Program-made: the position numbers and the translations under genes | Shown: piece by piece, positions 53,418 through 61,685 of the stretch | How the letters are laid out: every line of letters starts with the position of its first letter | Numbering within the stretch: the first letter of the stretch is position 1 | Notes under the pieces: model-generated | Told to the model about the DNA's origin: nothing | Seen by the model: only the letters and a program-made list of their open reading frames with translations | The model's database searches: none | Assembly (NCBI GenBank): GCA_024399835.1 | Contig: JAKSNK010000003.1 | Coordinates: 36,445-100,444 of the forward strand | Reading direction: 5' to 3' | DNA: 64,000 bases | Origin: Paludibacteraceae bacterium | GTDB lineage: Bacteria > Bacteroidota > Bacteroidia > Bacteroidales > Paludibacteraceae

Positions 53418-53639
53418 TCAATACTCTTCTTCGTCAAAGAAGAAATCGTCCTTAGTCGGATAGTCCGGCCACAAATCTTCTATGCTCTCGTATATTTCCT
53501 CCTCATCCTCCAGCTCCTGAAGATTTTCGATTACCTCCATCGGCGCACCGATACGATTGGCATAATCCAATAATTCTTCTTTCGTTGCAGGCCATGGAGC
53601 ATCTTCTATTTTTGATGCCAATTCAAGAGTCCAATACAT
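53418..53639 (-). CDS. DUF2795 small acidic protein
   Basis: 73 residues. It begins MYWTLELASKIEDAPWPATK and contains LLDYANRIGAPMEVIENLQ, the DUF2795 helical core. The second half is strongly acidic (EDEEEIYESIEDLWPDYP, DDFFFDEEEY). It is cytoplasmic with no signal. It is first in the transcript that continues into porP (15-nt gap) and the gld genes. Function is unknown. Confidence 0.88.
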   Translation of the reverse strand: MYWTLELASKIEDAPWPATKEELLDYANRIGAPMEVIENLQELEDEEEIYESIEDLWPDYPTKDDFFFDEEEY

Positions 53640-53683
53640 AGTTTTTGGTCTTTTAGTAGGTACTTTATATCAAAATTAGCGTG

Positions 53684-53715
53684 CAAAAGTACAAAAAACT
53701 TTCTAAACTTGCAAA
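53684..53715 (-). promoter_or_regulatory. Promoter of the DUF2795-porP-gldKLMN operon
   Basis: Minus strand TTTG (53715-53712), 20 bp, TACTTTTG (53691-53684). Confidence 0.8.
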
Positions 53716-53722
53716 TTTTTTT

Positions 53723-54259
53723 TCACTTTTTCCACAAAAAGAGCGAAATTCCTGCATTTTTTCCGCATTTTTGGGCAAAAACAAACCAAAAATCACTCAA
53801 ACGGTTCACAAATTTGAAAATTTCGTTATTTTTGCTTTTGTCAAATTTTTCGTCTTCAATCACCATCATACGGCGTTCCAACCGGCGGGTGACGGTTCGG
53901 CAAATATGGCATAAACTGACCGTTTCATTCCCTGCCGGAAGGACAAACCCTTTCATGGGTGGCAAGTCCGCCTGCATGGCATCAATCCACTGCTCCAATT
54001 GTGCCACATCTTCCGGTATAATCCATTCGCCCTCTGCGCATGCCAAGTATGCCCCTATGTTGAACAATTTATTTTGAATCCATTCCAATTGTGCATCCTC
54101 TGACGGCATATTTTCCATACGGCTTCGCAACAGTCCGACAAATGAATTTAATTCATCTGCCGTACCGTATGCCTCGATGCGGTCATCTGACTTACTCACC
54201 CGCTGACCCGATGCCAGCGATGTTTGACCTGTGTCTCCTGTTTTGGTGTAAATTTTCAT
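53723..54259 (-). CDS. Cob(I)alamin adenosyltransferase, PduO type
   Basis: 178 residues. It makes adenosylcobalamin from cobalamin and ATP. The ATP-binding N-terminus MKIYTKTGDTGQTSLASGQR, the helix IEAYGTADELNSFVGLL, and the CHICRTVTRRLERRM and FVNRLSDFWFVFA blocks identify the PduO/CobO-like trimeric class. The C-terminal tail is short. No cobalamin-dependent gene or riboswitch lies nearby. It overlaps the preceding methyltransferase gene by 4 nt. Confidence 0.93.
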   Translation of the reverse strand: MKIYTKTGDTGQTSLASGQRVSKSDDRIEAYGTADELNSFVGLLRSRMENMPSEDAQLEWIQNKLFNIGAYLACAEGEWIIPEDVAQLEQWIDAMQADLPPMKGFVLPAGNETVSLCHICRTVTRRLERRMMVIEDEKFDKSKNNEIFKFVNRLSDFWFVFAQKCGKNAGISLFLWKK

Positions 54260-55059
54260 ATACGGAGTTTATAAAGTTTCTGTTGTACCTTGGGATAGAA
54301 GAATACCAGTCCCATTTGTCCCAAGTCCATGGTGGCAGTTACGCCCTCATGGCTAACTATCCGTTTCCATGCGCGATACATATCTTGGGAATAACGGATA
54401 TCGTCGATGGCGATGATTCCGTTGGTATCCATCAGTGGCAGCAGCCACTCGAAATATCGCAAAGTTGCCGCGCCTGTATGGTTGGCATCTATCAGAACAA
54501 AGTCTATACGCGCGTGTGCGCGCTTCGCGTAATTATGTAAGGTATCGTCTATCGGACCTATTTGCAACGATATATTGTGCAGTTGCAAATGTTGCCAATT
54601 GAGGGTTGCCATTTGGGCTATCTCGTCGCTGCCCTCAAAAGAGACTACCCGGTTGCGACTATCCACCGAAGCCAAATATGCCGTAGTCAGTCCCAAACTG
54701 GTACCCAACTCGACGATAGTCAATCCGTCTGTCCGCTCCGGCACATATTCTTTGCCGCTCATATAATTCACAATGCGGCTTAACAGTTGTGCTTTTGACG
54801 GTTTCATCACGCTATTTTGCGCTATGTGCATCACCAAATCGTCTCTATCTTGTCCTGTGCCGAAATCGCGTATATGGATTTTTTTAGGCGCACGCAACAT
54901 GGCTTGTCGCCGTTCCTCTATATCATCCCACGCATACAATCGGGCTGTATCGTAAAAGATATGGCGTACCAAATAGAACAAGCGTGGCGAATGAATACCC
55001 TCTCCGCCGGTATTCCATGCCGTCAAACGGTGAAGTAATATAGAGAAGAAATGAAACAT
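54256..55059 (-). CDS. Class I SAM-dependent methyltransferase
   Basis: 267 residues. The SAM motif LTIVELGTSLGLTTAYLASV is followed by VVSFEGSDEIAQMA, an Asp in IDFVLIDANHTG and GIIAIDDIRYS. This layout is that of the O-methyltransferase/class I family with a metal-binding-like Asp. The first ~60 residues (FYLVRHIFYDTARLYAWDD) are helical and shared by Bacteroidota homologues. The substrate is unknown. It is the middle gene of GT-methyltransferase-cobalamin adenosyltransferase. Confidence 0.85.
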   Translation of the reverse strand: MFHFFSILLHRLTAWNTGGEGIHSPRLFYLVRHIFYDTARLYAWDDIEERRQAMLRAPKKIHIRDFGTGQDRDDLVMHIAQNSVMKPSKAQLLSRIVNYMSGKEYVPERTDGLTIVELGTSLGLTTAYLASVDSRNRVVSFEGSDEIAQMATLNWQHLQLHNISLQIGPIDDTLHNYAKRAHARIDFVLIDANHTGAATLRYFEWLLPLMDTNGIIAIDDIRYSQDMYRAWKRIVSHEGVTATMDLGQMGLVFFYPKVQQKLYKLRI

Positions 55060-55068
55060 AGCACAAAG

Positions 55069-56040
55069 TTACAAAAAATAATCGGAACGAGCAAATAAAT
55101 TTGCCAAATACTCCTGTTCGGGTTGTCCAGGCGTAGGTACGAAGCGAGTTTTTTGCAAAACGCCCAATGCCGCCAAGTCCATGACAGTGGAATATCCGCT
55201 TCGGCACACGATCTCGTCTGCCGCTGTCAAAGCCGATGCCAAACTATTATCGTCCAACCACGGCACTTTGGTCACATTGCCCGATGTAACCGCCACAAAC
55301 GGTTCTTTTACCTTGCCCCTCACAACCAATGTAGTCACGGCATCTTTGTGCGCCGTGAGAACCTCTTGGTCCTCAAACAGACTGCGTTGCGGTTCTAACC
55401 CCGACAGCAGCACTACGCGCTGATACCGCTGCTCACGCCTGTCTATTGACAGTCCTTCAAACCGGGATAGCGGAGAAATATATTGCACCTTGTCAGGTAC
55501 TTTGTCAGGATGTCCCAATATGCCCGACAGGGATTTGTCTCTATGCGCAATGTCCGGCACCCATACTTCGTCAAAGCGGTTGTATATACGGGCATGTATC
55601 CGTGCTGTCAGCGGTTCTAACCACCGCCATACATGTGGCAGACGAATCCACAACTGATGTGTAATATACACACATTGAAAGGCACATTCATCACCATGAT
55701 CCACATACAAGCCGAAGCGGTTGTCCGAGATAATCAGGTCAAACGGTTCTGTTGCCAATAACTGACGGAGTCGTGCGGCATCTTCCCAACTCCAACGAAT
55801 GAGGCGCGGCAAGGCGCACAACATGGCACCGACCTGACTATTGCGCTTGCTGTATGTCAATTCCAAGCTTGCCAACTGCACATACCGCAGTTGGGGAAAA
55901 TAATGCCGCATCCACACCAAACTGTCGCCATCTCCACCCAAGACCACTTCGTGTCCCTCTGCCAAATAGCGACGAACCAAGACGGCGCAGCGTGTAGCAT
56001 GACCCAATCCCCAATTCAACGGTGCAACTAAAATCTTCAC
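55069..56040 (-). CDS. GT-B fold glycosyltransferase, MurG/GT28-like
   Basis: 323 residues. It begins ILVAPLNWGLGHATRCAVLV, the G-x-GH motif of MurG/MGD-type transferases, and continues with VVLGGDGDSLVWM and FDLIISDNRFGLY. The C-terminal half carries EIVCRSGYSTVMDLAALG and a late PTPGQPEQEYLA, the nucleotide-sugar site. Acceptor and donor are unknown; it is not MurG itself (no matching acceptor loops, and no mur genes nearby). It is first in its operon. Confidence 0.82.
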   Translation of the reverse strand: MKILVAPLNWGLGHATRCAVLVRRYLAEGHEVVLGGDGDSLVWMRHYFPQLRYVQLASLELTYSKRNSQVGAMLCALPRLIRWSWEDAARLRQLLATEPFDLIISDNRFGLYVDHGDECAFQCVYITHQLWIRLPHVWRWLEPLTARIHARIYNRFDEVWVPDIAHRDKSLSGILGHPDKVPDKVQYISPLSRFEGLSIDRREQRYQRVVLLSGLEPQRSLFEDQEVLTAHKDAVTTLVVRGKVKEPFVAVTSGNVTKVPWLDDNSLASALTAADEIVCRSGYSTVMDLAALGVLQKTRFVPTPGQPEQEYLANLFARSDYFL

Positions 56041-56062
56041 GATAAAAGAATGATTAACATCA

Positions 56063-56094
56063 CAAAATTACACTTTTTTTTTGAAATATCCAAA
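56063..56094 (-). promoter_or_regulatory. Promoter of the glycosyltransferase operon
   Basis: Minus strand TTTG (56094-56091), 20 bp, TAATTTTG (56070-56063). Confidence 0.8.
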
Positions 56095-56098
56095 ATTA

Positions 56099-56130
56099 TT
56101 TGGAAAGTTCTGCAAAATTTAGTAATTTTG
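56099..56130 (+). promoter_or_regulatory. Promoter of the nitroreductase gene
   Basis: TTTG (56099-56102), 20 bp, TAATTTTG (56123-56130), ATG at 56150. It stands back to back with the divergent promoter at 56063-56094. Confidence 0.8.
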
Positions 56131-56149
56131 TGACCTAATTGTATTTACT

Positions 56150-56752
56150 ATGAAACGAACTTTACTTTTTACCCTGCTTGGCATTATGCTGACAGGATGT
56201 CAAACACCAGTCACCAATTCTGAAACGATGAAACAGGACAACATTATCGAGAACATCCGCACGCGTGTATCGGTGCGCCAGTTCACGGGAGAAAAAATCT
56301 CCGATGACCAAATTCAGATCTTACTTCAATGCGCCATGTCGGCGCCGAGTGCCCTCAACCACCAGCCGTGGGCGTTTATCGTCATTACGGAAGACAGCGT
56401 TCTGGCTCAATTGGGTCAGGAGTTTCCCTATTCGCGTTGTGACCAGCATCCGGCATGTGCCATTATCCCTTGCGGCGACCTAAGCAAAGCGATTGAAGGC
56501 AGTGAAGGTTTTTGGATAAACGATGTCAGTGCCGCTACCGAGAATATCCTTTTGGCAGCGCATGCCATGGGATTAGGAGCAGTATGGACGGGTTTGCACC
56601 CCAACATGGACCGTGCCGCAGCGGCACAACGGCTATTGGGATTGCCCGAGCATATCATTCCGCTGTGCATTGTTCCGGTAGGAGTACCTGCAGAGCAGCC
56701 GGAAGTAAAAGACAAGTGGAATGCCGACAATATCCATTACAACCGCTGGTAA
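56150..56752 (+). CDS. Nitroreductase family lipoprotein
   Basis: 200 residues. The first 18 form a lipoprotein signal with lipobox IMLTGC. The rest is a compact FMN nitroreductase: RTRVSVRQFTGEKIS (FMN phosphate Arg), APSALNHQPWAFIVI, and the later LGAVWTGLHP and PVGVPAEQPE. Homologues are usually cytoplasmic; an anchored periplasmic form would need another electron donor. The tail DNIHYNRW is normal. The SDR gene follows after 30 nt. Confidence 0.88.
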   Translation: MKRTLLFTLLGIMLTGCQTPVTNSETMKQDNIIENIRTRVSVRQFTGEKISDDQIQILLQCAMSAPSALNHQPWAFIVITEDSVLAQLGQEFPYSRCDQHPACAIIPCGDLSKAIEGSEGFWINDVSAATENILLAAHAMGLGAVWTGLHPNMDRAAAAQRLLGLPEHIIPLCIVPVGVPAEQPEVKDKWNADNIHYNRW

Positions 56753-56782
56753 GGGTTTATACCCATACAGGAGAAACAAGAC

Positions 56783-57610
56783 ATGAAACGACAAGTTATC
56801 TTGATTACAGGAGGCAGTAGCGGCATTGGTTATGAAACTGCTAAGAGTTTGGCAGAGCAAGGACATATCGTCTATGCCGCAGCACGGCGCGTAGAGCGGA
56901 TGCAACCCCTGTGCGCCGCAGGTGTGCATATTCTCGCGATGGATGTAACGGATGAGAATTCCATGCAAACGGCAGTCAGCACTTTATTAGCCGAACAGGG
57001 GCGTATAGATGTGCTTATCAACAATGCAGGTTACGGTTCGCTCGGTGCCGTAGAGAATGTAACATCAGAGGAGGCACACCGCCAATTGGAAGTGAATGTA
57101 TTCGGCATGGCACGACTTATCCAACTTGTTCTCCCGACCATGCGTGCCCAACATAGCGGACGAATCATCAACATCGCCTCTATTGCAGGCAAAGTGACAT
57201 TAATCAATTGCGGGTGGTACAATGTGTCCAAATTTGCCGTTGAGGCACTATCGGATGCCTTGCGTATGGAGGTTAAACCATACGGAATAGATGTGGTCAT
57301 TATTGAGCCGAGTGCCATTAAGACCGACTGGGGGCTAATAGCAGCCGACCATCTGTCTGCCTCGTCTCAAGGAACGGTATATGAAGATGCCGCCAGCAAG
57401 GAAGCCATGCTGATGCGCCAATTATACACATCCAATCTGCTCTCCGGACCGGATAAGGTATGCAGAGCCATCTGTAGGGCAGTGAATGCACATTGTCCCC
57501 GCTTGCGCTATCAACCGGGGTTAGGGGCAAATTGGATGATAGGTCTGCATGCTGTTCTGCCTGCCCGGTGGTGGGACGCACTTAATCGTCGGGTGATAAA
57601 ACACGCATAA
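56783..57610 (+). CDS. Short-chain dehydrogenase/reductase
   Basis: 275 residues. Classical SDR: NAD(P) loop ITGGSSGIGYETAKSL, cofactor-selecting Arg in AAARRVERM, NNAGYGSLGAVENV, catalytic Ser in IINIASIAGKV, and Tyr/Lys in YNVSKFAVEALS. The Arg pair after the second strand favours NADP. A C-terminal extension (~60 residues) resembles classical SDRs acting on steroids or retinoids, but the substrate is unknown. It is probably co-transcribed with the nitroreductase gene. Confidence 0.92.
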   Translation: MKRQVILITGGSSGIGYETAKSLAEQGHIVYAAARRVERMQPLCAAGVHILAMDVTDENSMQTAVSTLLAEQGRIDVLINNAGYGSLGAVENVTSEEAHRQLEVNVFGMARLIQLVLPTMRAQHSGRIINIASIAGKVTLINCGWYNVSKFAVEALSDALRMEVKPYGIDVVIIEPSAIKTDWGLIAADHLSASSQGTVYEDAASKEAMLMRQLYTSNLLSGPDKVCRAICRAVNAHCPRLRYQPGLGANWMIGLHAVLPARWWDALNRRVIKHA

Positions 57611-57624
57611 TAAAAAGTACAGCC

Positions 57625-57729
57625 ATGAAAGAGATGGTAAATGCCATGTATTATGTGGCAAAACACGGTTACCACAAACGCAATCTCGAAGCAAGAGACA
57701 TATACAAAATTACGGCATCTAAAGATTAG
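57625..57729 (+). CDS. Possible small protein (34 aa)
   Basis: MKEMVNAMYYVAKHGYHKRN, ending ITASKD. It starts 14 nt after the SDR stop on the same strand. No homologue is known to me and there is no ribosome-binding site to decide; it could be chance. Confidence 0.3.
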   Translation: MKEMVNAMYYVAKHGYHKRNLEARDIYKITASKD

Positions 57730-57746
57730 TAGCGTAATATGGCTAA

Positions 57747-58463
57747 TTAATTGCCAAACATATACGCATCCAGTTTACGCTTCCACCGTTTCCAATCCGG
57801 CATTTCCTGTTCCAGTAACCGGTAAAAAGCAAGTGTATGGTTAGCATGTACCAAGTGGCACAACTCGTGTGTAATCACATATTCTATACACGGGCGCGGG
57901 GCTTTGATAAGTTCAAGATTAAGAATAATTTTTCCCTTTCGTGTGCAACTGCCCCAGCGTGTGGTCATTTCCTGTATGGCTATTCCTGACGGCTGTACAC
58001 CGTAGCGTGCAAAGCGTGCCGCGATTGAAGCCATCAGTTCGGTATATTTGGCATTGGCACGGCTTCTGTACCACTCCTGCATCAATTTCTTCGGGGAGGA
58101 TTGCGGGCGGTGCATGATTTCGATAGTACACCCCTGATATAGAACGGCATTGTGGTCAGAACGAGTTACCCGCAACAAGTATTGTCTCCCCATATACCAA
58201 TGCGATTCACCGCTTATGTACCGTCTCGGCGGCATTTGTTCCCCGAAAGAAGCGAAGAATCGTTGCTGGCGCAGTATCCACGCCGCCCGTTTGTGTATCT
58301 TCTCCGCTATTTGTTCTTCGGATGCAGCCACCGGGGCTTTGATTAACACCGATTGGTCGGGATTGACCACAATGGCTAACGTCTTGCGGTCGGCGTATGA
58401 AACAACGCACTCAATGACCGTTGTGCCGAACGGTACGGATAGGTGACTTATTTCTTGTACCAT
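57747..58463 (-). CDS. YgjP-like zinc metallopeptidase (M48-related, DUF45)
   Basis: 238 residues from the ATG at 58463 (MVQEISHLSVPFG), overlapping hsdR by 16 nt. The zinc motif is YVITHELCHLVHANH (HExxH). Further marks are TRWGSCTRKGKIILNLELI and the terminal MPDWKRWKRKLD. Such genes often travel with type I restriction systems; the role there is unknown. The N-terminal half is a beta-rich substrate domain. It is convergent with the SDR region. Confidence 0.88.
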   Translation of the reverse strand: MVQEISHLSVPFGTTVIECVVSYADRKTLAIVVNPDQSVLIKAPVAASEEQIAEKIHKRAAWILRQQRFFASFGEQMPPRRYISGESHWYMGRQYLLRVTRSDHNAVLYQGCTIEIMHRPQSSPKKLMQEWYRSRANAKYTELMASIAARFARYGVQPSGIAIQEMTTRWGSCTRKGKIILNLELIKAPRPCIEYVITHELCHLVHANHTLAFYRLLEQEMPDWKRWKRKLDAYMFGN

Positions 58464-61400
58464 AGCATTGCAATATTCACACAACTGTCTATCAGCGCAT
58501 CCATTTCGTCAAAAGACAACGGGATACCGTGTATCTGTTGCACATAGTCGGTCAAATAATCTTCCATTTGAATTTTTATCTGTCCGATAATGTCATAATT
58601 GGTCTGCCAATCTACTATCTCGGCTTGTTGTTTGATAATATCATCCATCGCCAACGCGGCATCGGCAACTATCTGTCGCATTTCGGATTCGCTGTGTGCC
58701 GTATCTTTGGCACACATTGTTTCCATACATTGACCGTAGAACGCTTTGGCGGCATTGCTTCGGTCCAGTGCGGCAGGAATATCCGAATCGGTATGCGCCA
58801 GCACATCGTCTTTCAGTTTCTTCACCCGTTGCAGATATTCGGCTTCGTCTATTCGGTTTCGGCGGTAGTCTTCTATGGTCTGGCGCAACAGTTCGGAAAA
58901 GCGTTTAAAGAAAGCAGGGTCGGTGTCCATGTTTTCGTTAATGTATTTGGCAGTACGGGAGGCGATGGTATCTGCCTTGGCTGCCGTGCCGATTATCTTC
59001 TCCACTTCCTGCTCAAACTGCTCATGGTCGAATATATTTACCAACGGAGTTATACTTTTTACCTCGCTGCTTTCCACATGGGTATCTATCAGTTTTTGTA
59101 TCTGACTTTCATACTGTCTGTAATCCACCGTGTCCGAATACCGCTGTTTGACCGCGTTTCGCAGATTGACAAAGAAGGTCAAATCTTCCTTGTATTGTTC
59201 AATTTGTTTCGCAGGTGTGTTGCGATAGAAGTCCATTGTGGATAATGCCATTTTCAGTGCTTTGGCATATTCGGTCAGCAAGTCGTAGAATTTCTGCCGA
59301 ATATCTTCCTGAGCCAGCAATCGGGCATATTGCTCCAAGTCGCGTTTATTGTCCACTTGCTTGAACAGGTCCCATAGGTTGGAATAGGTCTGCGGCAAGC
59401 GGTCGGTCTGTTCGTTTATCTGGGTCAGGATATGTTCTATCTCGTTTTTCTCTATGTCGTCTTCCCCGTCATTGGAATAGGTGTCCAATGCTTCGTACAG
59501 GTTGCGCAAAATGCCGCTGTAGTCGATTATGTAGCCAAAATCTTTCCCCTCGCATACGCGGTTGACCCTCGCCACCGCTTGCAGCAAAGTATGTTCTTTC
59601 AGTTGCCGGTCTAAATACATGACCGTATTTTGGGGCTCGTCAAAGCCGGTCAGCAGTTTATCCACCACGATGATTATCTCCGGCTGTTCGGAGTGGCGGA
59701 AACTGTTGATAACCTCTTTTTCGTATTTGGCAGCATTGCCGAATCTGTCCATCGTCTTTTTCCAGAAGGCGTTGCACAGGTCGCTTGAGCCGCCAAATGC
59801 CTCATCTTCGCCTTCGCGTGTGTCAGGGGAAGTTATCAGCACTTCGGATGACACGATACCTATCTCGTCAAGGAACTGTTTGTACTTGATGGCGATGCGT
59901 TTTTTGGAGCATACCAATTGCCCTTTGAAACCTGTGCCCTGCCAGTTGTCACGATAATGCATAGATATGTCCCAGGCATTGGCATATAGCCGCTGTTCGG
60001 CTTCGCTGAGGGGCTCGGCACGGCTGAATTTCTTTTTCAGGTCGATGCGTTGCTGTTCGTTCAGCGATGCGCTCACCATCTCGAAATAACGGTCTATGGC
60101 GTTTTCTCGCACGGTCTGTTCAGTGATGCGTCCTTCGTATAGCAAGGGCACGACAGCCCCGTCCTCCACGGCTTGACCTACTGTATAGACGGGACGGATG
60201 ATACCCCCGAAGCGGGCGGCTGTACTCTTCTCGCGTTTCATCAGCGGTGTGCCGGTCATAGCGATGCAACAGGCGTTGGGCAGCGTGCGTTGCATGTTGA
60301 TGGCCATCTCGCCGTATTGGCTGCGGTGGGCTTCGTCAATCAGCACAAATATATTCGGGTCGGTCAGCGGTTTGCGGATACGCTTGACTGCTGTCTCAAA
60401 CTTGTTGATAATGGTTGTGACGACCGCATCCGAATCACTTTGCAGCAGTTCGGACAAGTTGGCACCGGTGGTGGCTTGCCGTACTGTCTTGCCGCATTTC
60501 TTGAAGGTGTCGCCTATCTGTTTGTCCAACTCCGTGCGGTCGGTCACCAGTATGATTTTGGGATTGCGTATCGTCTCGTCCAATGCGATGGCTTGTGCCA
60601 GCATGACCATCGTCAGCGACTTGCCGCTACCCTGCGTGTGCCATATCACGCCGCCTCGGCGGTGTCCCTGCTCCATATTGCGTACACGCGCTAAGGTCTG
60701 TTCTACTGCAAAGAACTGCTGGTAGCGTGCCACTTTTTTGACTCCGCCGTCATACACCGTGTAGCGGAACATCAGTTTCAACAGCCGTTCCGGACGGCAC
60801 AGCGAATAGAGTGCTTTGTCCTGCTCAGTCGGCTGTATGGGCTTTTGGTATTGGGCATGAAAAGCAGCAGCCACATATTTATACCGAGAAGCAAATAGTC
60901 GGCGGTCGGATTCCTCGTCCAATGGGGTGTTGACTATTTGATTTACCTCTGCCTCGTATTTCTCGGCTGCTGCCGAATCAATAAACTGCTCTTTCCATGT
61001 ACTCCAGAACTCAAAAGGTGTGGCGGCAGTACCGTAACGCGCACCGTCTCTGTTGATGGCGAGCAGCAGTTCCGAATAGCGGAATAAGCTCCGTATGCCG
61101 TCTTCTTTTTGGTTGCGCAGGTGTTGCGATATGGCTTCCGATAGCGAATCCTGTATGTGAGGACATTTGCACTCAATCACCACCAAGGGGATGCCGTTCA
61201 CAAACAGCACAATGTCGGGGCGGTAAGTGTCGCGCCGTCCTGCTCGCGTTACGGCAAACTCTTCCGTAACATGGTACACGTTTTTGGACGGGTCTTGCCA
61301 GTTGATGTATTGCAGGTTGTAACTTTTCTTGTCACCGTCTATGCTCTGCTCTAAGGTCTTGCCGTAGGTCAGCAGGTCATATATAGTCTGGTTGGCAGCC

Positions 61401-61675
61401 ACATAGCCGTCCACCATCGTCACGTTACGGAGTGCCTGAATACCGTTTTCTATGTTTTGGTCGGTGAACAATGCCGTGCGTTGCGTGTTCACTTGTATCG
61501 TGTTCAGTTCACGCAGTTGGCGGCGTAGCACTTGTTCCAACAGCACATTACCTGTGCTGTTGCCGCGTAGCGACATCACCTCGTCCGGAGTCAGATAGGT
61601 ATAGCCCATCTTCATGAGCATCGCCAACGCCGGTATCTGACTGATATGATCTTCTTTGAAGGATATAGGGGACAT
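58448..61675 (-). CDS. hsdR: Type I restriction enzyme, R subunit
   Basis: 1075 residues. The N-terminal nuclease domain has PDIVLFVNGIPLVVIECK (Asp...Glu-x-Lys). The SF2 translocase motor has Walker A VIWHTQGSGKSLTMVM, then IILVTDRTELDKQI, FVLIDEAHRSQYG (DEAH), CIAMTGTPLM, and IIIVVDKLLTGFDEP with LLQAVARVNRV (motif VI). A helical C-terminal domain follows for binding the methylase-specificity core. Length is typical. It starts 10 nt after hsdS. The DNA translocation and cleavage functions look intact. Confidence 0.95.
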   Translation of the reverse strand: MSPISFKEDHISQIPALAMLMKMGYTYLTPDEVMSLRGNSTGNVLLEQVLRRQLRELNTIQVNTQRTALFTDQNIENGIQALRNVTMVDGYVAANQTIYDLLTYGKTLEQSIDGDKKSYNLQYINWQDPSKNVYHVTEEFAVTRAGRRDTYRPDIVLFVNGIPLVVIECKCPHIQDSLSEAISQHLRNQKEDGIRSLFRYSELLLAINRDGARYGTAATPFEFWSTWKEQFIDSAAAEKYEAEVNQIVNTPLDEESDRRLFASRYKYVAAAFHAQYQKPIQPTEQDKALYSLCRPERLLKLMFRYTVYDGGVKKVARYQQFFAVEQTLARVRNMEQGHRRGGVIWHTQGSGKSLTMVMLAQAIALDETIRNPKIILVTDRTELDKQIGDTFKKCGKTVRQATTGANLSELLQSDSDAVVTTIINKFETAVKRIRKPLTDPNIFVLIDEAHRSQYGEMAINMQRTLPNACCIAMTGTPLMKREKSTAARFGGIIRPVYTVGQAVEDGAVVPLLYEGRITEQTVRENAIDRYFEMVSASLNEQQRIDLKKKFSRAEPLSEAEQRLYANAWDISMHYRDNWQGTGFKGQLVCSKKRIAIKYKQFLDEIGIVSSEVLITSPDTREGEDEAFGGSSDLCNAFWKKTMDRFGNAAKYEKEVINSFRHSEQPEIIIVVDKLLTGFDEPQNTVMYLDRQLKEHTLLQAVARVNRVCEGKDFGYIIDYSGILRNLYEALDTYSNDGEDDIEKNEIEHILTQINEQTDRLPQTYSNLWDLFKQVDNKRDLEQYARLLAQEDIRQKFYDLLTEYAKALKMALSTMDFYRNTPAKQIEQYKEDLTFFVNLRNAVKQRYSDTVDYRQYESQIQKLIDTHVESSEVKSITPLVNIFDHEQFEQEVEKIIGTAAKADTIASRTAKYINENMDTDPAFFKRFSELLRQTIEDYRRNRIDEAEYLQRVKKLKDDVLAHTDSDIPAALDRSNAAKAFYGQCMETMCAKDTAHSESEMRQIVADAALAMDDIIKQQAEIVDWQTNYDIIGQIKIQMEDYLTDYVQQIHGIPLSFDEMDALIDSCVNIAMLWYKK

Positions 61676-61685
61676 AATAGTTTGT

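Noticed and set aside
53681-54077. Plus-strand ORFs of 77 and 122 codons over the cobalamin adenosyltransferase gene
   Set aside because: Phe/Lys/Asn-rich translations of AT-rich promoter and antisense DNA.
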